From positions 5,272,501 through 5,336,500 of the forward strand of contig CM044857.1 of assembly GCA_024500155.1 (NCBI GenBank): a stretch of 64,000 nucleotides of DNA. Direction: 5' to 3'. Source of the DNA: Chenopodium formosanum (Eukaryota > Streptophyta > Magnoliopsida > Caryophyllales > Amaranthaceae). Made by a program: the position numbers and the translations under genes. Position 1 is the first letter of the stretch, and each line of letters begins with the position of its first letter. Below the pieces are notes generated by a model. The model was not told the origin of the DNA. It made no database searches and saw only the letters and a program-made list of their open reading frames with translations. This document shows, piece by piece, positions 35,630 to 46,117 of the stretch.

Positions 35630-35800
35630 CATCTCTATGGGATTTAGTAACTCTTTTTTTCTAAGCTAATTTCTCTTATTTTCTTAAGTGATCTTTCTTA
35701 AGTGGTATCTCTATTTTTGTTAAATGATCTTTCTTAAGTGTGCTCTCTCTCTCTCTCTCTCACACACAAGTGATTTTTCTTTAGATTTTAGCTTAAGAAA
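34389..35800 (+). repeat. Polypyrimidine TTAAGTGATCTTTCTTAAGTGG repeat region, copy 1
   Basis: Degenerate units of TTAAGTGATCTTTCTTAAGTGG, CT runs and CTAAGCTAATTGCCCTGATTTTC recur for ~1.4 kb, with (CT)n tracts at about 34599-34640 and (CTAT)n at about 35597-35629. The leading ~120 bp (from AAAGTCAATTCATGTTA to ATACCCTCTATTTTC) and the units match the complement of 48150-50825, so the two are inverted copies of one transposon-like repeat. A solo LTR is inserted at 35107. There is no coding capacity. Confidence 0.75.
35107..35394 (+). mobile_element. Short solo LTR (288 bp), TSD TTATC
   Basis: Starts TGTATTAGACTAATC and ends CAGTCCATAACA, flanked by a perfect 5-bp duplication TTATC (35102-35106 and 35395-35399). 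A TATA box (TATAAATAG, about 35180) fits plus-strand transcription. It interrupts the TTAAGTGATC repeat. The size suggests Copia or TRIM type. Confidence 0.85.
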
Positions 35801-38006
35801 ATGTAATTAGCTTATGTGGCCATCATTTTGGTAAGCCTTGCAACAAAAAAAGCAAAAACAACAAAATAATTACCAAATGACAATGAAATTTAAAGAAAAG
35901 AAAATTAAATTACAAAGTAAAAATTCTTAATATCTATTCGTCAAATATACTTTAAAAATGGCTTTAACAATGCTTTTCGTTTTATTGCTAATTATCTCTT
36001 TTTTAGGTTTGGCTCATAAAGTCAGTTCCTACTTGATCCTACTCCCATCTTCTCTTTTTATAGTTCTATTCAATTTTTCCTTCCTTTTCATTGTCTGGTA
36101 TCTTCTCTTGCATATTTCTCCATCTTTACTATCTTTTTTCTCCTTCCTATCACTTTTCCTCGCAGCTATTTGATACCTTTTCCTCCACCTAGCTCCTATT
36201 TTACAGTTTGAACACTTTAGTTAGTTTAATCCTAATTGCCTCCAACCCTATTTTACCTGCTTTGGTAATTATATTTAATTTATTTTACATTCATCCTCAA
36301 TTTCACTCTAGAAATGGCCTCTTAAAAAAGAACTTACTCTTTCTTTCTCCATTCTTTTATAAATTGCATAGTTTATAGTCAATTCCTAGTGCATATATAC
36401 CTAGCTCACCTAGTTCCAGAAGTTCATAATTCAACCTTAAAATAATAAAAATAAACTATAAAGAAATTTGTTAGGCAAGCACAAGTTTTAATCTTTCATT
36501 AAGCAGCTTTACTAAACTAATGAACAAATAGTTGCTATCTTTCATATAAAAAGGGAGTAGAAAATTACCATGCTCAATTCCCCCATGGCTCCACCTTTAA
36601 AAATCGAAGAATACTAAATATGTCCTTGTACTTCTCAAGATTATCCTGGAAACCAAAAAATCAAATGAAAGTCATCATAACTTCAACAAAATATAGTTCT
36701 CGTACATGATTTCAAAATACTCCAGGTAAGGGGCAGTATTTAAAGCAAGCATTACACAACAGAAGATGGTATGCATTACATTCTAACTGCAGATAAAGCA
36801 TTACACAACAGCTGAAGGTATGTATTACACTCTATCTGGTGAGAATTATAAGCAGCAAAATGTCCAAAAGTTTGCCCGGATAAATCAGCAAATATAGCAA
36901 AATATTAAGCTTAGGAATATTAAGCTTACGGATACCAGTTTCCTTCCGGGCATAATATTCTTTAAGTTCAAACAAAAATCATAAATCTTTGACACTTTAA
37001 AACGCCCATATACAGAATCCTTGAGTGATTCCCAAACACTTGCAGTTTTGACAAAAAGAAACAACATACCAACTCCATTCTTAATTTCATCCTCTTTTCA
37101 TCCCTTAAATATTGGGTTAATCTGGGTCTCAAGTTGATTTTGGGATTATATGATGAGTGACCTTTGTTCATTACTTCATTTTGGGGCTAAAACAATATTA
37201 TACAAGTGACCTTTGTATAATCAAATACGTAGTGCAATATTATAATCAGTATAATAAAAAAAAAATTGAGTTGATTAACCCAATATTATATGTTCCATGA
37301 CCTTTGTTCATTTCACCCTTCTTTTCATCCCTCAAATATTATCAGCTCCTTTACATAACCTGATATGTACACTTTATAACATGATTCTATTTCAAGTATA
37401 CTTTATCTTTTCTCTCTTCATCACAACTCTTTTGTTTATCCACCACCATAATTTTTATGGGTGGAAATAAATAATCCAGATATTTAAACCAATAAAAAAT
37501 ATGATAATATTATTAAAGAAAGGGTGGTACACTACACAGACAATTACTAAAACAACGAATATTAAATAGAATGGTAAAGCAAAAAGGCAATATATAATAA
37601 GTAAATTTCATACTAAAAAGAGACATCACAACATCTCATAAAAGGCACTCCTTTATGGAACATCAAAAATTTCACAGTATGTAATCAAGTTGGTTGTGCT
37701 GAGTTTTTACTTCAAAGCTTTGTGATATAATGTTTTAAAGTGTATGATCAGTAATCTAATAGCAAATTTTATTCCTTTGCTAATGCCAATTGATAGGATG
37801 CACCTAAAAGGTCATTTATTATTAAGTGTCGTCGGGAAGGAAGCATAAAGTACATGTAACTAACATTAAAAGTTTACAGAAGATATAAACAGGGCATATG
37901 TATATAACTACATGATGTATGATCTCTAAGGAAAAATCTACATCAATTATTAAAAGTGTTTGAAAAAATAATTCATCATGACTTTTATTATAATGAAAAG
38001 ACTTAC
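35801..38006. other. Intergenic; weak gag-like remnant and a short duplication
   Basis: On the minus strand, 37067-36885 translates to TASVWESLKDSVYGRFKVSK and onward, which loosely resembles the UBN2-type gag region of Copia elements; it is short and isolated. At about 36753-36830 GCATTACACAACAG...GGTATG.ATTACA is tandemly duplicated. GTGACCTTTGTTCATT recurs at about 37159 and 37299 near inverted ATTATAT segments. No gene is called. Confidence 0.35.
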
Positions 38007-38238
38007 CCAGCAGGAAGTAGTAACACCAATAAATACGACATGTATTTGAATTTCACACGTTCATGTTTGGATGTTCCAGAATCCAACCACCCATATTGAG
38101 GACGTAGAAGTAACACAGACCCAAATAGAAATCCTGATATAAAGCCTCCAACGTGGGCAAAATTGTTAACATGAGGTAGGTTTCCAACTGCCAAGTTGAT
38201 GGCGATCCCATGATCATAAGTGTGAACAAAGCAAGAGC
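38007..38238 (-). pseudogene. Isolated rhomboid-protease exon, frameshifted
   Basis: Rhomboids are intramembrane serine proteases. The minus strand encodes INLAVGNLPHVNNFAHVGGFISGFLFGSVLLLRPQ..., matching the last catalytic-helix region of plant rhomboid-like proteins; the conserved His is in NFAHVGGF. Donor (TGG|GTAAGT) and acceptor (TGTAG|GCTCTT) sites bound the exon. The upstream part of the exon reads ALALFTLMIM in one frame and IAINLAVG in another, so one base appears inserted or lost near 38200. The exon with the catalytic Ser (GxSG) and the C-terminal exons were not found within several kb, and a MULE lies just upstream. I read it as a gene relic. Alternatively it is an exon of a gene with very distant partners and a sequencing error. 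Confidence 0.6.
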
Positions 38239-38550
38239 CTACATGAACGTAAAGAGATTTAGAGAGCTATAAACATGAGTCATGAGGTGTGCTTCAATAT
38301 ATTGCAGAATACCTAAAATGAGCTATAATGACACAATCAGGGCATAACTCCTGGAGTTTTCAAAAGGCTCCTTGGGCAAAGCAGATGAAACTTTAATTTT
38401 AGGATTTCCTTCGCAAGATGAACTCTTAAAGATAGAACTTAACCCATTTGAATGGTTAGGCTGCACATTCTAAGGTTGATAATCTGCAACACACCCCATA
38501 AGAGGGTGAATAGCCATAAAAGATTTGAAAGCGAACGGGCAAATACAGCC
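38239..38550. other. Flank of rhomboid relic, nothing seen
   Basis: Would be intron or upstream sequence of the relic. No exon of the rhomboid family could be read on the minus strand. Confidence 0.4.
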
Positions 38551-39640
38551 ATAAAAGTAATCCCAACTTTTGCCCGTTCGCTCAAAATAATCCCAAGGAT
38601 TATTTTTAAATAATCCGAACTTTAGGGGTTACTCGATCAAAATGATCCCAACCGGTCACCCAACCTATTATATAACAGGTAAATGTGACACATGTAACCA
38701 CATAATTGGTTGAAGAAAAAAATTAAAAAAACAAACCCTGCCTACCAAAGACCAACCTCCCCACCACCGGCCACAAACCGTCCTAGAACCCTTCACACCG
38801 GCACCGACGCCCATAAACACCTCCCTCACGCCGGCGCCAAGCGACGGCTTCCCTTACAACCCACCAAAACCCCATGGCCGCATCCCGTATCTTCGCAGCC
38901 TGCAACTTCACTAAACAACCACCATCGCCGCCCAACCGCTAACAAACCAGCCACCTCTTCATACTGCAACAACATACACAGCCGCGCAACCCCAACAACA
39001 ACCAATATCCATCGCAATTGCGCAACCAAAGCAGCGACAATCACCAACAATCGCAAACCAGCAACCCCACTAGCCCGCAACAACCAATTCCCCGCTGATT
39101 TCCCTAACCACCCAATAATAACCCCCAAATGCCCCTCCACCAATCATATCAGAACCCTAGCGCTAGGGTTCAGATGGTGGAGGAGGGACGCTTGGGGTTT
39201 TTTTTATACGATGGTTAAGGAAATTTAGGGATTTCGGGGGGGTGAATGTTGCGGGATAGGTGGTTTTGGAAGAAAGGACGGTGCCGGCGGTGGGAGAGGG
39301 TGTCTAGCGGTGTCGGCCATGGGGTCGGGACATCTGCTGTCCGGGAGGAAGGATGCTGGCCATGGGTGGTGGTGGGTTTGTCGTGGGTTGGGGAGGGGAT
39401 TTCTGATTTTTTTTTTTTTTAATTTTTATTTAATCATTTTTTATTTATTTTCAACCATTCACACAGTGACACGTGTCACTTAAATCCAAAAATAAAAGAA
39501 TTTACCTCTTTAACAGGTTACCGATCATTTGGCCGAGATTGTTTTGATCGAGCGAATAACCCCTAAAGTTCGGATTATTTAAAAATAATTCAAAGTTGGG
39601 ATTATTTTGAGCTAACGGGCAAAAGTTGGGATTATTTGGA
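38551..39640. mobile_element. Non-autonomous MULE-like element, ~1.09 kb
   Basis: GTAATCCCAACTTTTGCCCGTT at the left has an inverted match at 39612-39637. Inverted similarity continues for over 100 bp through AATAATCCGAACTTTAGGGGTTA. The terminal plan (AATAATCC.AC...CTC.AAAATAATCC) resembles that of the MULE at 2059-4576, suggesting related families. The interior is C-rich then G-rich and non-coding; a 172-codon Pro/Thr/His-rich open frame at 38710-39228 has no domain. The TSD was not resolved. Confidence 0.7.
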
Positions 39641-39671
39641 AAAATTGATGAAGTACTCAAATAATTATGAA

Positions 39672-40649
39672 CTAGATTAACCCCTTGCGATGCACAATTT
39701 TAAAATAAGAATTGAATTATACACTTTTAACACATAATGAAAGAAAATAACTACTTCCTCAGTTTTCCTAACTAAATTCTAATTAAATATGAATTTACAA
39801 TTCCTAAAAATGCATACTTTTCATATTTAGTTAGGAAATTTCAATTAAATTATATTATTAACTATTGTTAACAACTCGTTAATAACTAAATAGCATAATA
39901 TGTAGAAAACCAAAAAATTTAAAATTTAAAAATTCAAATGGAATTTAATTTTCAAAGCAATGTTAATTAGGGTAGCTTAAAAAGGGAAAAAAATATGACA
40001 TCATCCTTGTATTTTGGAGAGAAAAAATTAAATAAAAAAGTAACACGTAGGCAGTAATGACATCAACGGTTGTTATTTTAGTATATTTACTAGGTTAGAT
40101 CCCGTGGCACGCACGGTTTTTCATTCTTTGTTATGGAGTATCAGTTTAATTTTATATTTAAATGTAAGAAATAATTTGGTTCATAATATGTTTTTATTTT
40201 ATTCCAAATCAACCAACTTAGAATATTATTTTTTATAACGTATTACTTCGTATATTTTTATTCAAACTTTCTTTATTTTGAACCTAAATGGCATATTTTT
40301 TTTTATTTCACATTTCAAAAAATTTCATTCACTAATTATGTTAGGTTGAAAGATATATATTCATGACTTGTCAAAAAAAAAAAAAATCATGATTTTCTTA
40401 ATATAAATAATAATATACATTAAATAGTAATTACTTATATATTTATATAAAGATATGGTTAGATATCTAAGTTAGTAAATATATTATTTTACGATTTTTT
40501 TTCCTAAATTTTGGTAGAAAATATCTTGCGTATATCTCTATCATTTTTTTCACAAGTGTTTTTTTTTTTTAAAAAAAAAAAACATACTAAGGACACACAA
40601 GAAGATCGTGTCGTTACTGGTGTGTCTTTCAGTATATAGTTATTGATGA
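39672..40649 (-). mobile_element. Helitron A, interrupted near its 5' end by Helitron B
   Basis: Its 3' end (minus strand) is GTGCATCGCAAGGGGTTAAT then CTAG|T at 39675-39672. The body runs right to a 5'-like end reading AAATATACTAAAATAACAACC (complement of ~40067-40089). Removing Helitron B (40090-40646) joins this to TGATGA, which would supply the missing TC start. The 5' boundary is therefore inferred. Confidence 0.5.
40090..40646 (-). mobile_element. Helitron B, 557 bp mini-Helitron
   Basis: On the minus strand it starts A|TCAATAACTATATACTGAAA and ends with the hairpin CCGTGCGTGCCACGGG plus ATCTAAC and CTAG|T, in an AT target. It shares its 5' end and GACACAC block with the 408-bp element at 28183-28590. 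It has no coding capacity. Confidence 0.77.
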
Positions 40650-40874
40650 TGATTGATAGATAAATTCTATCACGTTTGTTTAGCCCTTTGGGAAGTTGGG
40701 TTGGGTTAGGCATTTGGGCCATTGGGTAGGGAACCTAGGCCAAAGAAAAAAGTTGGTAATTGTTTATACCTATACCCTCTGGCGGGAGCTAGAATTTTAA
40801 CAAATGTAGGGCACCGGAACACTTTTTATCAAGGTCTTAAATTTTGTTAAAAAAAATCAAGACACATTCACATA

Positions 40875-41085
40875 CCGCAATAGGACTTTAAACGGGAAAA
40901 AAAAAAGAAATTTTAAAAAATAAGGAAATTAAGCAAAAAAAAAAAAATGAATGTTGGCTACGTACCGCAATAGGAAATAAGGAATTAAGCAAAAAAAAAA
41001 AAATTAATGTTGGCTACGTACCGCAATAGGACATTAAACGAAAAAAATAAGGACATTAAGCTAAAAAAAAAAAAGCATGTTGGGG
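40875..41085 (+). repeat. ~57-bp tandem repeat, about 3 units
   Basis: GGAATTAAGC, an A-run, ATGTTGGCTACGTACCGCAATAGGA and variants recur three times. A preceding CACATACCGCAATAGGAC is a partial fourth. The array sits in a transposon-like context; the adjacent CTTGACCTTTGGTAGACAAG is common next to plant retroelements. Confidence 0.75.
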
Positions 41086-41238
41086 AAGGGAATATAACCC
41101 TTGACCTTTGGTAGACAAGTTATTATTCCAACAACTTTGTATTCTATTATAATAAATTGTAAATAACTTTTTTTCAGGACATACAGTGGCGGAGGCCTAT
41201 ACCCTAGTGCTAGTACCTACACGACTACACCTATAGCT

Positions 41239-41649
41239 TAGAGGTGTTAATTCGGATAACCGAATATAGTTTAGGTTGATCCATGATGGGTTGGGTCTAT
41301 TCGGATCGGGTACATTCGATTCAAAATTACCCTTTTAATCCACCTTGGGTCAGAGCTGATCTCTTTTAGGTTGGGTCAATTTGAAGTCAAGATCTCTCGA
41401 GTTTAGATCGGGTTTGGGTCAGGTCAACTTCAGATTGGTTCATTTGGTTCGGATAAATTCAAATCGAGTTCAAAACGAGTTTGACCGGTTTAATTTTGGG
41501 TCGGATGACTTTAGATCAAGTTGGTCCCGATTTAGTTGAGTTCGGTTAATTACTAAGGTTGGATTCTCGAATTTCTTGGATCACCTCAGATATGTTACAG
41601 CTTGAAACAAATGGTGTTTTTTAAGGTCGGTTCTGTATTGACACCTCTA
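41239..41649. mobile_element. hAT-like MITE, 411 bp, with GGTTGGGTC/TTCGGAT words
   Basis: Ends TAGAGGTGTTAAT and the complement of TAGAGGTGTCAAT form short inverted repeats of hAT style. The interior is dominated by words such as TTCGGATCGGGT and GGTTTGGGTCAGGTC. The flanking octamers CTATAGCT and TCTACACC do not match, so the TSD is absent or decayed. A similar word field (CCCAACCCAACTCGATT) continues outside at 41700-41755. Confidence 0.6.
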
Positions 41650-41779
41650 TCTACACCCCCTAGACTTGTCCATTCCTAACTCGATTCGGTAACCAAACCC
41701 AACCCAACTCGATTCTAAACCCGATTTACTGATAAAACCCAAACCCGACCCAACCCGAGTATTAGATTACTGGTATGCG

Positions 41780-42995
41780 TATAAAGCATGAGAGAGCAGT
41801 AATTTGAGGCCCATTATCGGAATCCGGAGCAATCGGCGGCGACAGGTGCTCGGCAATTTCCGCGGACTTTATCGTCGGTAAAGTACCTTCTTGTTTATCT
41901 GTTTAATTTTTCAGAATTTCAAGTATTGTTTATTTGAAGTTGCTAATTTCACCCTCTTCATTATATCTAATTAACCCAATTGAAGCCTATAATCTCCCCA
42001 AAGATCTCATTCAATTTAATATTGTTGCTTTGTTGTAATCGATATTTGTAATATGATATTTTGAAAATGTTTGAGAACTAGACGCTTTGTTCTGTAATTT
42101 TAAATTAGACATTGGTGAATTTGATTTATATTCTGTAATATGTAGGATAGAGCGCCCCAAAGGGTATGTTATAGACGGAATTTGATTTCGGGTAGCACTT
42201 TGGCACTCACCGGTGAATTTGATGTTGGTCGTTGTCCAAATTTGTGTGATTTTCAATTCTTCAGTTGTTACAAAGTTAAAATAGTTAACATTATTGAACA
42301 TGTGCTTCGAAAATATGCTAGCTTTAATGGGTTATTTGATAATTATAGACTTTTACTATTTCAGTATGAACCTGATATTGTTCATTATCTGTAAATCTAT
42401 AGTGCTTCAGTTCATATAATTTCAATTAATTTGTGAATCGCAGGCTATCTTAAGTCGTTTTTGGTGTAATTACTCTCAATAATTTTAGTATTCTAGGTAG
42501 AGCTTGCAGCAAATGTATTGTCATTAGAGTCATCCCTAATGGCCTGGGAACTTTTCCTACATGTTTCCCTCTGTTCTGAATTCTATACGAGTAATCAACT
42601 TGCCTCATCTTTAACCAATTACTAATGTTTCATTAAGGGAATGCTTACTGTAGTTGAATAGTTGAAAATATAGGTGTACCGCTGATAATTAAAAGTTGAG
42701 CAGGTGTATCATTGATAAAAGCCCAAACCTGGGGTTTATCGATGATAATTTCCCTTTAATCTTTGATATGTTATTCTTGTATGCAGGATTTCGAAAAGCC
42801 CCTATATTTGTAGTAATGTTTCATTTGTTCTTCCTTGTAAATGCAGGACGGCAGGAGTCAAAAGTATTTAAACTCAATACGAGGAAATGAGTGTTATTGT
42901 TAGAATTTTTATCATAAATTAAAGGTCTTAGTTGTGTGGTGTTTAGAATTCTGATTTGGGTAAAACTTAGAACTCTCACTTTGGAGTCGTTGGTG
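41780..42995 (+). other. TAD2 promoter and 5' UTR region with probable leader introns
   Basis: A GC-richer stretch with GGCGGCGACAGGTGCTCGG ends at a good donor, ATCGTCG|GTAAAG (about 41875), suggesting a 5' UTR exon. A pyrimidine-rich acceptor, TTGTAAATGCAG|GACGGC (about 42846), could join it to the coding exon. Another possible acceptor is at about 42145 (TATGTAG|GATAG). The transcript structure is inferred from splice-site appearance only. Confidence 0.4.
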
Positions 42996-43553
42996 ATGGG
43001 TTCGGTTGAGGCAGAAAAAACTTGTGATATTAATGCTTTTATGGAACTTGCAATAGAAGAAGCCAAACTTGCTTTGGAGAGACTTGAGGTGCCTGTGGGT
43101 TGTGTGATTGTTGAGGATAAGAAAGTCATTGCATCTGGGAGCAATCGTACTAACGAGACACGGAATGCTTCAAGACATGCTGAGATGGAAGCTATTGATA
43201 GCCTTCTACTGCAGTGGCAACAAGATGGACTTTCTCAATCAGATGTTGCTAAGAAATTTTCAAACTGTGTCCTATATGTTACATGTGAGCCTTGCATAAT
43301 GTGTGCAGCTGCTTTATCAATTATGGGATTTAAGGAAGTGTACTATGGATGTCCTAATGATAAGTTTGGGGGATGTGGTTCAATTCTTTCTCTTCATTCA
43401 ACTAACTCTGAGCACTCCAACGTTGGAGGAGCAAAAGGCTATAAGTGTTCCGGAGGGATAATGGCATCAGAAGCAGTTTCTCTTTTTCAAACTTTCTATG
43501 AACGTGGAAATCCTAATGCACCCAAGCCTCACAGGACAGTTGTTCAACCCTGA
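42996..43553 (+). CDS. TAD2: tRNA adenosine deaminase catalytic subunit (ADAT2/TAD2-like)
   Basis: Deaminates adenosine to inosine at the wobble position (A34) of tRNAs as the catalytic partner of a TAD3-type subunit, mostly in the nucleus/cytosol. The 185-residue protein matches the family's usual length and is uninterrupted in one exon. Cytidine/deoxycytidylate-deaminase fold motifs: VPVGCVIV (33-40), NETRN just before the zinc site, HAE at 61-63 (zinc His and proton-shuttle Glu), and PCIMC at 99-103 (two zinc Cys). Plant TAD2-specific blocks GCPNDKFGGCGSILSLH, GYKC.GGIMA.EAVSLF and the C-terminal GNPNAPKPHR are all present. The start at 42996 (MGSVEAEK) was chosen over an upstream in-frame ATG at 42936 because family members begin shortly before the first helix; the extra 20 residues look like leader. 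The gene looks intact. Confidence 0.95.
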   Translation: MGSVEAEKTCDINAFMELAIEEAKLALERLEVPVGCVIVEDKKVIASGSNRTNETRNASRHAEMEAIDSLLLQWQQDGLSQSDVAKKFSNCVLYVTCEPCIMCAAALSIMGFKEVYYGCPNDKFGGCGSILSLHSTNSEHSNVGGAKGYKCSGGIMASEAVSLFQTFYERGNPNAPKPHRTVVQP

Positions 43554-44250
43554 CAGCCCCTCCTCCTCGTTTTGTGCTCCACAATGGTTATACGTTCGAT
43601 GTTTCTATAACTCATTGATGATACAAAAGATATCGTGAGGAGTCGGTATATCGAGGGGCAGAAATGTAGAATGATAGAGGGTTGTCAGCCTTTTCTACAA
43701 TCTATTTAAAACTTCAATTGACACTTCTCAGTTTTACTTTGTTGAAATATGTAGAAAATGAACTTTCGACAAAGTATTATTGTACCTTTTCTGGGCAGAT
43801 TTTGTGGCAAGGGGGCAGTATCTCAGCATATACCCTTTTTCATCACTGATACAACTTAAAGCCATGATATGGTTTAATGATTATGTGCCTTGGTCATTAC
43901 ATAGATTTCAAAATGGGATGACTGTTGACCTTTACAGCGCTTGGCGTGTGTAAAGGTAAGCTTGTTTTCTTGCTTAACTTCTATAATCTTGTCAAAGTGA
44001 ATTGTCCGTTGAGTGTTGGATGTTGTCCCAATAAAATTTAGCATAGAGTGACCATCTGGTTTGTCCAAGTAATAATTCTTGATAATGGAAAATTTTCCTT
44101 GAGTATTGACCTTTATGAAAACAATGTCATACTCGGCAATATCCAGATTATTACATTTCAGTGCTTATCTGTCTTCTTTCTGATATGTGTTCCCATCTCT
44201 TAATAAGGGCTTATGATACTAGTTATGTTATTTTCTTCTAAATGGTTCAG
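43554..44250 (+). other. TAD2 3' flank
   Basis: Probably holds the TAD2 3' UTR. No clear coding signal before the phosphatase fragment begins at 44251. Confidence 0.4.
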
Positions 44251-45254
44251 GTTCCTCGGGCATCTGCTAGTGCTGTGGCTTCTTCAATGGGGCTGTTCAG
44301 TGAGAGAGGAAGCCTTGGGCCAGGAAAACATCGGGCTTTTGCTGTTAGCACCGAAAGTCGTGCAAGTGACTTATTGCTGAGGTTTTTTTATACCTGCCAA
44401 AGCTATAAGGTGGGTGTTTGAAGCATAAGTGATTGGTTGTTATGTATAAATTCTTACTTTGGAAGATGTTATTTTGTGTTGAACATACATGGATATTTTT
44501 TAGTTATCTCATATAAGGAATTCCTCAGTATGTTGTTCCTCAAATTTGCTTGATTTCCTTGTCTTAGCATGTCACTTAAATATTTGTCCATGTCACCTAA
44601 TGATTTAGCATGGCAACCATCTTGAATATACTAAATATGCAATCCTTGTAAATAGAAGCCATATTTTATTTGTTTTATAATCTGCATAAGTTTGTTTGTT
44701 TCTTGAGGTTGGGTTGTCTCACCAGGTTCTCTATGGAATGCATGTATGTTTTTCCTGTGCTGGCAAATTATTCACTATGTATATTTTCAATTCTAATATG
44801 TTGCTCTTATAAAGTTCCCATAACACTCATATTGATGGTACTTGGCCTGTGGACATTTTGAAATCTTGTAATATGATCACTTCTGGTTTGTGTGCTTAAA
44901 GTTGTGCGTTTTCACCTTGCTCCACTTTCTTGCTCTCTACATGTTGTAGAACTACAGGAAAAATGAGGAGCCTGCTGTTGAGAAGATAAAGGAGCCTATT
45001 TTTGATGAGATCACTCATGCCTTAATCGGACGCTATGGATTGAATTTCACCAGACAAGATATATCTTCTCTCTGGTTTTATGCAAGCAGGTGTGTGTTCA
45101 TGTGAAATCATAATTTATTAGATGTATAGTAGATATCTCTTCTTCTTCTTCTTTTTTTTTTCTCTATTTGTGTGACAACTTGCTTTTGTTATGGCAGGAA
45201 GCATCATTGCTAGACATAACTAATCAAGCTTGTGGTCTTTTTAATCCGACTGAG
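44251..45254 (+). pseudogene. Multiple inositol polyphosphate phosphatase fragment (3 exons, frameshift)
   Basis: MIPP enzymes are secreted or ER histidine acid phosphatases acting on inositol phosphates such as phytate. Exon-like blocks 44251-44409 (VPRASASAVASSMGLFSERG...), 44950-45089 (NYRKNEEPAVEKIKEPIFDE...) and 45198-45254 (EASLLDITNQACGLFNPTE) are collinear with the middle of plant MIPP and keep GT-AG borders. The second exon has 140 nt where 141 would keep frame. TGGTTTTATGCAAGCAG appears to have lost one base from a codon preceding CysLysGln, and splicing as seen creates an early TAG. The exon with the catalytic RHGxRxP and the exon with the C-terminal HAE motif were not found on either side. 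It is therefore a dead internal fragment, by local decay or transposon capture. Confidence 0.75.
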
Positions 45255-45374
45255 GTACATGGACTTGTAGTTCTCCCGTTGTTGCATACTTGCATTCATC
45301 CTTATATTTTTTCATTTTCTATGGTTGTTTTCTTGTGAATGATGCATTGAATATTAGAATTATAAGTGGCATAA

Positions 45375-45570
45375 GATGTAGGTGGCCTGGCAAGGCTGCA
45401 GCTACTGCTGCCCTGCCGAGGCTGCTGCTGCAGGGTGGCATGGCAAGGCTGCAGCTGCTGCAGGTGGCCTAGCAAGGCTGCAGCTGCTGCTGCCCTGCCG
45501 AGGCTGCTGCTGCAGGTGGCCTAGCAAGGCAGCAGCTGCTGCCCTGCCCTGCCATGCTGAGGCTGTTGTC
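45375..45570 (+). repeat. GC-rich CTG/CAG minisatellite, ~50-bp unit
   Basis: Units of GGTGGCCTAGCAAGGCTGCAG, CTGCTGCTGCCCTGCCGAGG and CTGCTGCTGCAG repeat about four times with small changes. A weaker CTGCTGCTGT field occurs at about 45815-45870. The composition differs sharply from the surrounding AT-rich DNA. Open frames here are repeat artefacts. Confidence 0.85.
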
Positions 45571-46117
45571 TAGTTGATGGCTGATATGAGTGCTAAAAAT
45601 AGTGGAGCCCTTCATTTTTTTTCCTTCCCTTTTGGGCCTTCCCTTTTGGTATATGTTGGTGGATTCATTGTTAAAATATGTTGTCAATTTTTGTATAATC
45701 TTAATTACTTATTGTTAATCATTCAATACTGGCATAGAGTTTACAAGCTCGCCACAAACCAGAGAACCTAAGCCAGTGGTGTGGTGTGTCGGACGCTGCA
45801 TTTCTGTTCTGTGCTGCTGCTTCGGAGCTGCTGCTGTCTAGTAATTGTGATGCTGCTGCTGTGCTAGTGATTGTATGTAGGAAGTTGTTGCTCTTGTTAT
45901 AGTGAATATATCCAATGTATTTTTTTTTCTTTGTTTTTTGCTAGTGTAAAATTAAAGGTTATCAATGAAATTATCAGTTTCAAGTATATTATGTATATAT
46001 ATAACAGTAAATTGTAATATTACAGCATTTTTTTATGAAAATATGTAAGTTTATATATATGTTAGTGTTATATATCAATTTAAGTGAAAAAAATACAAAT
46101 TTTTTTTAATTTTTTTG
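45571..46117. other. Intergenic, no gene seen
   Basis: AT-rich sequence with a short CTG-rich patch; no left end of the CACTA element listed next could be located. Confidence 0.35.

Noticed and set aside
34389..35800. Regular repeats that could suggest a CRISPR-like or centromeric array
   Set aside because: Units are degenerate with irregular spacing, there are no unique spacers, and the sequence is eukaryotic. The block is a dispersed low-complexity repeat with a second copy at 48-50 kb.
36885..37067. Copia gag gene fragment
   Set aside because: Resemblance is limited to about 35 residues with no neighbouring pol sequence or LTRs; mentioned only as a weak remnant.
38710..39228. 172-codon Pro/Thr/His-rich open frame
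   Set aside because: Lies inside a MULE between its inverted repeats; the frame is open because of C-rich composition, with no domain or conserved pattern.
41239..41649. Confident hAT call with TSD
   Set aside because: The inverted ends are good but the flanking 8-mers do not match, so it was kept only as hAT-like.
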